Of a DNA stretch of 64,000 nt, positions 1 through 7,301 are shown piece after piece. How positions within the stretch are numbered: the stretch's first letter is position 1; each line of letters starts with the position of its first letter. The notes below the pieces were generated by a model, which saw nothing but the letters and a program-made list of their open reading frames with translations, ran no database searches and had not been told where the DNA came from. This stretch comes from Bacteroidota bacterium. GTDB taxonomy: Bacteria; Bacteroidota; Bacteroidia; Bacteroidales; JAGONC01. A program made the position numbers and the translations under genes. Location: assembly GCA_022711405.1 (NCBI GenBank), contig JAKLFC010000001.1, positions 248,001 to 312,000 of the forward strand. The letters are read 5' to 3'.

Positions 1-1
1 T

Positions 2-361
2 AAAAAATTTTTTGGATATGCGGGGCGAGGTACCAGCGGACCCGATTATAACTATTTTGACGATGGTACCATAGCACCGTATGGAGCTATATCATCCTTG
101 CCTTTTGCTCCGGAAATCGTGTTGCCGACGGCTAGAGCGATGCTGCTGAACTATGAAGGAAAACTCTGGGGAAAATATGGCTTTTATGATTCGTTCAACC
201 TGACGGCGGGATGGGTGGATGGTGATTTCATCGGGATTGACCAGGGGCCGATGCTGATCATGATCGAAAATTTCAGGACGGGACTGGTCTGGGACTATGT
301 GATGAAGGATCCGATCGTACAGACTGGTCTGGCAAAGCTCGGTTACGAATATTTGCCGTAA
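2..361 (+). CDS. GH144-type (PF10091) glucanase, C-terminal fragment
   Basis: The gene enters from the left window edge; reading frame 2 is open from base 2 to a TAA at 359-361. The visible 119 residues match the C-terminal part of the three other GH144-like proteins in this window. They share a 'GKYGFYDSFNLTAGW' stretch, then 'IDQGPM', then 'MIENFRTGLVW'. The family (once annotated 'glucoamylase', PF10091) contains endo-beta-1,2-glucanases and sophorose-releasing exo enzymes. The N-terminus, signal peptide and catalytic centre lie outside the window. No T9SS sorting domain follows the catalytic fold, unlike the copy at 31.3-33.7 kb. The family call is firm; endo or exo action cannot be told. 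Confidence 0.85.
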   Translation, partial: KKFFGYAGRGTSGPDYNYFDDGTIAPYGAISSLPFAPEIVLPTARAMLLNYEGKLWGKYGFYDSFNLTAGWVDGDFIGIDQGPMLIMIENFRTGLVWDYVMKDPIVQTGLAKLGYEYLP

Positions 362-392
362 GAAAATTTGGCGCATGATGCTAACAAATTCT

Positions 393-501
393 TTACCGCA
401 GAGGCGCGCAGAGGGATTCACCAAGGCGCACAGAGGTTATAAGAACAAGACAATAACCCTCTGTGCGCCTCTGCGATTACCTCTGTCGCCTCTGTGGTTA
501 A
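393..501. repeat. Dispersed palindromic repeat, copy 1 (CAGAGGCG family)
   Basis: An imperfect inverted repeat of about 109 bases. The left arm carries GCAGAGGCG and CACAGAGG units; the right arm carries their complements (CCTCTGTG, CGCCTCTG) and ends in CCTCTGTGGTTAA. A second copy lies at 9765-9871. Both copies sit between co-directional genes of the locus and could form a long hairpin in RNA. Confidence 0.8.
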
Positions 502-528
502 TGAAAAATAGCTTCTGATTAGCTTTCA

Positions 529-3500
529 ATGATTAATAAAAACTTAGTAAATATGCAATTCGCTATATATAAAGAAGCCGCATTTGTTGCCCAGCTGGCC
601 ATCTTAACGACAATAACTTCAGCCCAGGTCAGGACCCTGGATGATTTTGAAAACAAGGAGGGTTGGACATTCAACAAATCCGACGGAGTTATCGTCAGCC
701 TTTCCAATGAACAGGGAATGACCGGCAACGCGATCCGGTTTGATTATGATTTCACCAAAGGCACTGGCTACGGGGGAATCCAGAAACTCTTCCCGGTGGA
801 TCTTCCGGAAAACTACGAATTCACTTTTTATGTCAGAGCAGACTCCCCTGCAAATAATTTCGAAATTAAATTTATCGACAGCACAGGAAACAATGTCTGG
901 TGGGTGAATAATCGCAACTACGATTTCCCGGAGGAATGGAAAAAGATCCGCATTAAGAATAGACATATCCAGTTCGCCTGGGGACCGGTGACGGATCAAA
1001 ACATCAGGCGCGTCGACAGGATCGAGTTTACCATTGCATCCTTTGTAGGCGGAAAGGGGACAATCTGGCTGGATGATCTCAAATTTGAGCCTCTTCCGCC
1101 CGAAACGCTGACTTATCCTGAGCCGGCTGTCACTGCATCCTCCTGTGCGAAACGCCATGCATCCTGTTTAATGACAGATCACTCGGATCTGACCTGGTGG
1201 CAGAGCCGCCAGATGAACGATCAGTGCATTGTTATTGATTTCACAATGAAAAGAGAATTTGGAGGCCTTCAGATCGAATGGCTGAAAGATCAAAATGCGG
1301 TAAGTTTTGATCTTCTCCTATCGGAAGACGGTAAGATGTGGGACAAGGCTTATTCTGTGCCATCCAATCACAGTGCTGTCAGTTTTATCCGGCTGCCGGA
1401 GGCAGAGGCAAGGTTTCTCAAAATCGACCTCAAAGAACCTATTCCAGAAAAAGGATATGCCATCAGGGAGGTTAAAATCCTGGATATCAGGAATTCCCTG
1501 ACGCCGAATGATTTTTTGATCTATGCGGCAAAAAACTCTCCCGAAGGGGATTATCCCAGGTATTTCCTTGAGCAGGCTTCCTACTGGACGATCACGGGCG
1601 TTAATAACGATGTGAAGGAAGCCATGATCAATGAAGAAGGAATGGTTGAGGTGGATAAGGCGTTGTTTTCCATTGAACCAATGATCAAAATGGATGGGAA
1701 ACTTTATAACTGGAGCAATGTCAATGCGATGCAATCCATGGGCGGTGCTGATGATCCGGATGATTTCAGTTTCGTGCCATCTGTTACCTGGAACTGCCCT
1801 GACCTTCAGTTTGAGACTGGAGTGACCGCCGGTGGCGTTGCCAACCGGAATTCCATTCTCCAGATCCAGTATGCTTTTGACAACACATCAGATCATGCAA
1901 GGGATTTTGAATTTTACCTGCTGATCCGTCCATTTCAGGTGAATCCTTATTACCAGTTTCTGAACCTTGCCGGTGGTGCCGGTAAGATCAAATCAATCAG
2001 GGAACTGACGGGAGAAAACATCGCTGTTGATGATAAGGTAATCAATTCCTGGAAAAAGTATGATTCATTCGGAGCCGTCAGCTTTGATGAAGGCGATGTG
2101 GTCGATTTATTAAGAGAAGGAGTGATGCCGCAGGAAAAAGCTGTTACTGATCAGCACGGACTGGCCAGTGGTATCATCAAATATTTATTTCACCTTGATC
2201 CCGGTGAAAAGACCCGGTTCTTCGTTACCGTACCTTTTTATACACAACAACCTGTTGGCAGCAACAGGGGTGCTGGTTATCCTGCCGATGAAATCAAAAA
2301 GGTGACGGAGTTCTGGAATGAGAAGACCGGACACATCCATTTTAACCTTCCCGCCTCGGCCGACCGGATTGTCAATACGTACAAGGCAAACCTGGCCTAC
2401 ATATTAGTCAACAGGGACAGGGTGGGGATACAGCCAGGATCCCGGTCCTATGAGCGGAGCTGGATCCGTGACGGAGCGCTGACCTCTTCCGCGCTGTTGA
2501 AATCCGGCATTGTTCCGGAGGTAAAGGATTTCATTGACTGGTACGCGGACCACCAGTACGAAAATGGTAAGGTTCCCTGTGTGGTGGATACAAGGGGGCC
2601 TGATCCTGTCCCGGAAAATGACAGTCATGGTGAATTCATTTACCTGATCCGGGAATATTTCAACTTTACGCAGGACACTGCTTTTCTCCGATCCAAAAAT
2701 AAAAACGTACTGAAAGCGGTGGAGTACATTGAATCGTTGATTGCAGAGCGGTCGACTGATCATTATAAATATGGTAACGACAGCGTCAGGGCCCATTACG
2801 GGCTGGTCCCGGAATCAATCAGCCATGAAGGTTATTCCGCCAAGCCTATGCATTCGTACTGGGATAATTTCTTCATCATGAAAGGGCTGAAAGATGCAGC
2901 GGAAATACAGAAGATCCTCAGGGAAACGGAAAATTATGAAAGGATTAAAAAAGTCCGCGATACCTTTAGGGAGAACCTGTACAATTCGCTGAACCTGGCC
3001 ATGAAGTACAGGAACATTGATTACATCCCCGGTTGTGTCGAACTGGGCGATTTTGATGCCACTTCCACCACCATTGCCCTGACTCCGTGCAATGAACTGA
3101 AAAATCTCCCCAAACCTCAGGTTTACAATACATTTGACCGCTACTATGACTTTTTCAGGAACAGGCGTGAAGGGAAGATCGACTGGGTCAACTATACGCC
3201 TTATGAGAACCGCCTGATCGGGTCCTTCATCATCCTGGATCAGCCGGAAAGAGCGCATGAACTCATCGAATTTTTCCTGGAGGATCAGCGCCCTGAGGGA
3301 TGGCATCACTGGGCCGAGGTTGTATGGAAAGATTACCGCATTCCCCGTTATATCGGCGATATGCCGCATACCTGGTGCGGAAGTGATTTCCTCAACGCAA
3401 TCCGGACCATGTTTGTTTATGAAAATGAGTATGATCAGTCTCTTGTGCTGGCTTCCGCCCTTTATCAGGACTGGATCGATGCGCCGGAGGGCATGTCGGT

Positions 3501-3738
3501 CGAGAACCTGCCGACCTACTACGGCGAGATCTCATATTTTATCAAAAATGAAGGCACCCGGTATCGGTTTTCTATTTTTGGCGATGTCAACCTTCCCGAA
3601 AACGGAATAAAGATCAAGAACTTTAACGGATCAAAAATGCCGGTGAAAGTCACTGTCAACGGTGTGGAGATCAATGATTTCACCACCCGTGAGATTCCTG
3701 TCGGGATCGTCCCCGCAGAGGTGGAGATTTATTATTAA
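529..3738 (+). CDS. Secreted six-hairpin glycosidase-like protein with N-terminal carbohydrate-binding modules
   Basis: This 1069-residue exported protein starts with a hydrophobic leader ending near 'TITSAQ'; ATG 553 is an alternative start. Residues about 35-190 look like a jelly-roll carbohydrate-binding module (CBM11-like). Residues about 195-330 look like an F5/8 type C (discoidin) domain. The C-terminal half resembles an (alpha/alpha)6 glycosidase, with 'SWIRDGALT' around residue 645 and 'DSHGEF' around residue 702 (E702), followed by a conserved-looking 'SHEGYSAKPMHSYWD' block. It superficially recalls GH15, GH63 or GH78 proteins, but I cannot assign a CAZy family. Its place between a GH144 gene and the transporter suggests a role in beta-glucan or decorated-glucan breakdown. 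Fold confidence is good; activity is unknown. Confidence 0.7.
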   Translation: MINKNLVNMQFAIYKEAAFVAQLAILTTITSAQVRTLDDFENKEGWTFNKSDGVIVSLSNEQGMTGNAIRFDYDFTKGTGYGGIQKLFPVDLPENYEFTFYVRADSPANNFEIKFIDSTGNNVWWVNNRNYDFPEEWKKIRIKNRHIQFAWGPVTDQNIRRVDRIEFTIASFVGGKGTIWLDDLKFEPLPPETLTYPEPAVTASSCAKRHASCLMTDHSDLTWWQSRQMNDQCIVIDFTMKREFGGLQIEWLKDQNAVSFDLLLSEDGKMWDKAYSVPSNHSAVSFIRLPEAEARFLKIDLKEPIPEKGYAIREVKILDIRNSLTPNDFLIYAAKNSPEGDYPRYFLEQASYWTITGVNNDVKEAMINEEGMVEVDKALFSIEPMIKMDGKLYNWSNVNAMQSMGGADDPDDFSFVPSVTWNCPDLQFETGVTAGGVANRNSILQIQYAFDNTSDHARDFEFYLLIRPFQVNPYYQFLNLAGGAGKIKSIRELTGENIAVDDKVINSWKKYDSFGAVSFDEGDVVDLLREGVMPQEKAVTDQHGLASGIIKYLFHLDPGEKTRFFVTVPFYTQQPVGSNRGAGYPADEIKKVTEFWNEKTGHIHFNLPASADRIVNTYKANLAYILVNRDRVGIQPGSRSYERSWIRDGALTSSALLKSGIVPEVKDFIDWYADHQYENGKVPCVVDTRGPDPVPENDSHGEFIYLIREYFNFTQDTAFLRSKNKNVLKAVEYIESLIAERSTDHYKYGNDSVRAHYGLVPESISHEGYSAKPMHSYWDNFFIMKGLKDAAEIQKILRETENYERIKKVRDTFRENLYNSLNLAMKYRNIDYIPGCVELGDFDATSTTIALTPCNELKNLPKPQVYNTFDRYYDFFRNRREGKIDWVNYTPYENRLIGSFIILDQPERAHELIEFFLEDQRPEGWHHWAEVVWKDYRIPRYIGDMPHTWCGSDFLNAIRTMFVYENEYDQSLVLASALYQDWIDAPEGMSVENLPTYYGEISYFIKNEGTRYRFSIFGDVNLPENGIKIKNFNGSKMPVKVTVNGVEINDFTTREIPVGIVPAEVEIYY

Positions 3739-3768
3739 AGGGAAAATATTTATTGTTAATTTAGCAAC

Positions 3769-4062
3769 ATGAGTTTGACGCAATCAGATATTGAAGCCAG
3801 ACTGAAGAAACTGCTTCCTTTCCTCAAGAATGAATATAAGGTGAGCAGAATTGGTTATTTTGGATCCTACTCAACAGGGATGCAGGATGAGCAAAGTGAT
3901 ATTGATATCCTTGTCGAATTTTCTGAACCCTGTGGTTGGAAGTTTTTTACATTGGAGAAATTACTTGAAGAAAAATTAGGCAAAGAGGTCGATCTGGTTA
4001 CTCTTTCTGCTATTAAGAAACAATTAAAGGAAACTATTTTAAAACAAGTAATATTCATTTGA
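3769..4062 (+). CDS. mntA: MNT-domain nucleotidyltransferase antitoxin (MntA-like)
   Basis: A 97-residue minimal nucleotidyltransferase. The signature 'FGSYSTG' (G32, S33) is followed by 'SDIDILVEF', giving the metal-binding pair D44/D46, with D75 in 'EVDLV' as the likely third acidic residue. In characterised HEPN/MNT modules this enzyme neutralises the HEPN RNase by adding AMP to a tyrosine of its RX4HXY motif. The next gene starts inside its stop codon (TTGA overlap), the usual two-gene arrangement. The upstream gap from the glycosidase-like gene is only 30 bases. Confidence 0.88.
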   Translation: MSLTQSDIEARLKKLLPFLKNEYKVSRIGYFGSYSTGMQDEQSDIDILVEFSEPCGWKFFTLEKLLEEKLGKEVDLVTLSAIKKQLKETILKQVIFI

Positions 4063-4418
4063 AAACTGCCAGAACTTATCTCCATTTCCTGGAAGACATA
4101 GAATTATCAATGTTAAGGATCCAGGAATATTTAAAGGATATGGACTCTATTAGTTTTAGGAAAGATTATAAAACCGTAGATGCCGTAATCAGAAATTTTG
4201 AAATAATTGGTGAAGCCACTAAGAATCTTCCCCCTGAATTCAAAGAAAAACATCACCAGCTGCCCTGGGACGAAATGTACAGGATGCGGAACAAGATCAG
4301 CCATGAATATTTTGGAGTTGATTACCAAATCTTGTGGTACATTTCCACAATTGAGATACCTAAGAATTATGAAGAATTGAGGAAAATTATCAAGAATGAA
4401 AAGGGTATCAAAGGCTAA
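4059..4418 (+). CDS. hepT: HEPN-domain ribonuclease toxin (HepT-like, DUF86)
   Basis: A 119-residue all-alpha protein of the DUF86/HepT family. The active-site motif R77-x4-H82-x-Y84 ('RNKISHEY') is intact, so both the RNase residues and the tyrosine modified by the partner are present. The start is a TTG at 4059 that overlaps the TGA of the MNT gene by four bases, implying translational coupling. The 3' end overlaps the following barrel-protein gene by 23 bases. The pair looks complete and functional. Confidence 0.88.
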   Translation: MKTARTYLHFLEDIELSMLRIQEYLKDMDSISFRKDYKTVDAVIRNFEIIGEATKNLPPEFKEKHHQLPWDEMYRMRNKISHEYFGVDYQILWYISTIEIPKNYEELRKIIKNEKGIKG

Positions 4419-5208
4419 AATCAAATTATTTATAAGTGTTCCTCTTACTCTTGTTCTTAGTTTAAGTCTTTTTGCCCAGGGGAATAAAGAATACCAGATT
4501 CTTTCCAAATATAGGAAGTGGGGAATTGTAGCAGGTCCGGTTTTATATACAAAGGGCAAAATATATCCTCACTACGGCGATTGTACATTATATAACTTTC
4601 CCATTTGGAGTTATAATGCAGGAATTGAATATGATTTCTACCCGGACAGGAAGTGGTCAATGATTACTGGAGTAAGCATTGCACTGGAACCAGTCTATAA
4701 TATTCAGACTACTTTTAAAAAAGAAGATATTTATTCACAATTCGAAGAAAATTATACCGACCAATACAAGGCATATGCTATGCCTTCTCTGTCTGCTCCA
4801 TTACAAGTCCGTTTGAATATCCAGGTAATTAAAAACATCTTCGTAAATTTCACGACAGGCATGAAAGTTAAATATTTCCCACCGGGTGAACAAGAACTTT
4901 CGGTCATATTTCATAATGCAGATGACACCGAATCCCGGGAAGAATTTTATTTGTACGCTGCCAGTCCTGAGAATTCATTCCAGGGAAGTTTCATCATTGG
5001 TACCGGATTAAGTATTGCGATTAATAAAGTGCTGCTCAAATCAAACCTGATTTACTCTGTTAATTATCAAAGCACGTTGACAGGAAACTATGAGTTCCAT
5101 AATCTTTTAACTTCACCCCCTTCTGGTGGAGATTATGAATTTACGGGAAATTATTTGGGAATGCTGTTTTCAGCAAGCATAGCCAAGAAAAAGAATAAAT
5201 CTCAATAA
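4396..5208 (+). CDS. Outer-membrane beta-barrel protein, uncharacterised
   Basis: A 270-residue protein with a signal peptide (lysine-rich start, hydrophobic core, cleavage near 'SLFAQ'). It is followed by alternating aromatic/polar strands rich in Tyr, Gly and Phe, typical of a small outer-membrane barrel (PF13568-like). A similar architecture is seen in the protein at 39750-40496. The start ATG lies inside the hepT gene. It ends eight bases before the transporter gene, so it may be co-transcribed with it. Function is not recognisable. Confidence 0.65.
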   Translation: MKRVSKAKIKLFISVPLTLVLSLSLFAQGNKEYQILSKYRKWGIVAGPVLYTKGKIYPHYGDCTLYNFPIWSYNAGIEYDFYPDRKWSMITGVSIALEPVYNIQTTFKKEDIYSQFEENYTDQYKAYAMPSLSAPLQVRLNIQVIKNIFVNFTTGMKVKYFPPGEQELSVIFHNADDTESREEFYLYAASPENSFQGSFIIGTGLSIAINKVLLKSNLIYSVNYQSTLTGNYEFHNLLTSPPSGGDYEFTGNYLGMLFSASIAKKKNKSQ

Positions 5209-5216
5209 GAACTTTT

Positions 5217-7292
5217 ATGAACGAAGCAGACCATAGTGTGGCTTGCACTACAAGACCGGATGAAAAGATCAAATTTTCGCAGATGGCCGCCTACGGCGCC
5301 GGAGGTATCATCCCCATTGCCCTTTTCAATATAGCAGGGATCATGGTGGGACTGATGGGCAACATCAGCCTGGGACTCAGCGCCTTCTGGCTGGGGCTCA
5401 TTTTGATCATCCCCCGTCTGTGGGATGCGATCTCAGATCCGATCATCGGTCATCTTTCCGATAACACCAGAACACGCTGGGGACGTCGCCGGCCCTACCT
5501 GCTGATCGGAGGACTGCTGGTCGCGCTGTTCTTTGTGGTAATGTGGTGGATACCGAAGGGTGACACGGTGCAGGCCTGGTTTCCTACAGAATCAGGATTC
5601 CAGGCGTTTCAGCTGGTCTATATCCTCATCGCCCTTCTGCTGTTCTTCACGGCTGTCAATATCTTTGAGATACCGCATGGTGCTCTAGGTATGGAGTTGA
5701 CCACCGATTACCATGCACGCACCCGTCTTTTCAGTGCCAAGAGTTTTGTCGGTAATCTGTTTGCCATGAGCACGCCCTGGCTTATCAAACTCGCCCGTCT
5801 GGAAATTTTCAGGGGCCCCGGAGGAAATGAAGCCGATGGTATGCGATATGTCGCCATCATGATCGCCGCTTTCATTATTCCGCTCTCTTTCTGGTGGTTC
5901 TTCAAATTACGCGAACCGGGATTTGTCAAGGCTGCCAGGCATGAAAAGACACCTTTCTGGAAAGATATGAAGGTGGTGGTCACCAATAACAATTTTGTCA
6001 TGCTCACCCTGACCATCTTCACCCTTGCCATGGGATTTAATTTTGTTCAGCTGCTCGGATCCTATATACCCATTTTCTATGTATTCGGTGGTGATAAGGA
6101 TGCGGGCGCCACCATGCTCGGGATCAATGGCACGGTATGGGCCATTACCGGCGTGCTTGCCGTTTTCCCTCTGAACCTGATAAGTCCGAAACTTGGCAAG
6201 CGCAATACGCTGGCTATCTCCATCATTCTGATGTGCCTTGCCCAACTATCGAAGATCGTGTGTTACAATCCTGATTATCCTTACCTGATTATCATCCCAA
6301 CGGTATTGCTATCTGCAGGAATGTTGTTCTTTTTTACACTGGGTTCTTCCATGGTGGGTGATATCTGTGACGAGGATGAACTGAAGAGGGGATACCGCTC
6401 CGAGGGTAGCTTTTACTCCATCTTCTGGTGGTTCATCAAGATGGGTACGGCGCTTGCCAGTTTTGTCGGTGGTGCTTTGATCGTATTTACGATGTTCGAT
6501 GAGATCCAGGTCACCAGGATTGATAAACTGCAGGGCAGCATCGGGGAGTTTCAGGCTGAAGTACAGGCATGGAAGGGCGATCAGGGTATCATCGGAAACA
6601 GCACCCTTGTGCTGGAAAATATAAAGAATCAATGTACGGAGGCGCTGGAGGAATCGAAAGAATATACAGCTTACCTGGAAAAGGAATCCCTGAAAAATCA
6701 GAATGGCAGTGTTATTCAAAACCAAAAGAAAGAGATGCTGATCAATGTCATGACTTCCGTCCGATCGAACATTGACCAGCTGGAGCGGTTCCGGTCAAAC
6801 CTTGAGCAAATTGGGCCTCAGCCAGAGGATTCGCTGATCAGATCGCTTGCAGCCGATGCCATTCCCCTGGCGCTTCAGATCAAGGCCGAAAAAGCAAGGA
6901 TGAGCTCCTTTGAACTCATGTCACACTTTCAGTCTAAATCCCTCGATAAGAGATACCAGCGAAAGGAAAGAAGCAAGGCACACAATGATGAACTTATCCG
7001 TAAAATCTCGATACTCAGTGGGCAGATTGCGGACATCAGTCCGGCCATGCCCCTGGATTCTCTGGATAAGCAGCTGGGGGCACTGAAAAAAGAAACGATG
7101 CCCATTACACAACAGACACCCTATACATTACTGATGATGCGCGTGGTGGAGATCGGATTGCCTCTTTTGCTGAGTATCTTTTCGATATTCTTCCTTCTGA
7201 GGTACTCACTGACAGAAAAACGGTCCCATGAGATCAAGGACCTGCTGGAGAAACGAACTTTGGAACGGCAGAGCGTAGAAAATGTAAAATGA
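5217..7292 (+). CDS. GPH-family (MelB-like) sugar:cation symporter with large coiled-coil insertion
   Basis: This 691-residue inner-membrane carrier belongs to the glycoside-pentoside-hexuronide group of the major facilitator superfamily. It shows about twelve membrane segments and the family's 'DAISDPIIGHLSDNTRTRWGRR' region early on (residues about 64-90). Typical members have about 450-500 residues. Here about 200 extra, charged, helix-forming residues (about 430-632) are inserted between the last two membrane segments. Together with the downstream GH35-like and GH94 genes it probably imports sophorose or beta-1,2-gluco-oligosaccharides for cytoplasmic phosphorolysis. The substrate is inferred from context only. 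Confidence 0.85.
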   Translation: MNEADHSVACTTRPDEKIKFSQMAAYGAGGIIPIALFNIAGIMVGLMGNISLGLSAFWLGLILIIPRLWDAISDPIIGHLSDNTRTRWGRRRPYLLIGGLLVALFFVVMWWIPKGDTVQAWFPTESGFQAFQLVYILIALLLFFTAVNIFEIPHGALGMELTTDYHARTRLFSAKSFVGNLFAMSTPWLIKLARLEIFRGPGGNEADGMRYVAIMIAAFIIPLSFWWFFKLREPGFVKAARHEKTPFWKDMKVVVTNNNFVMLTLTIFTLAMGFNFVQLLGSYIPIFYVFGGDKDAGATMLGINGTVWAITGVLAVFPLNLISPKLGKRNTLAISIILMCLAQLSKIVCYNPDYPYLIIIPTVLLSAGMLFFFTLGSSMVGDICDEDELKRGYRSEGSFYSIFWWFIKMGTALASFVGGALIVFTMFDEIQVTRIDKLQGSIGEFQAEVQAWKGDQGIIGNSTLVLENIKNQCTEALEESKEYTAYLEKESLKNQNGSVIQNQKKEMLINVMTSVRSNIDQLERFRSNLEQIGPQPEDSLIRSLAADAIPLALQIKAEKARMSSFELMSHFQSKSLDKRYQRKERSKAHNDELIRKISILSGQIADISPAMPLDSLDKQLGALKKETMPITQQTPYTLLMMRVVEIGLPLLLSIFSIFFLLRYSLTEKRSHEIKDLLEKRTLERQSVENVK

Positions 7293-7301
7293 AAAAATCG
7301 A

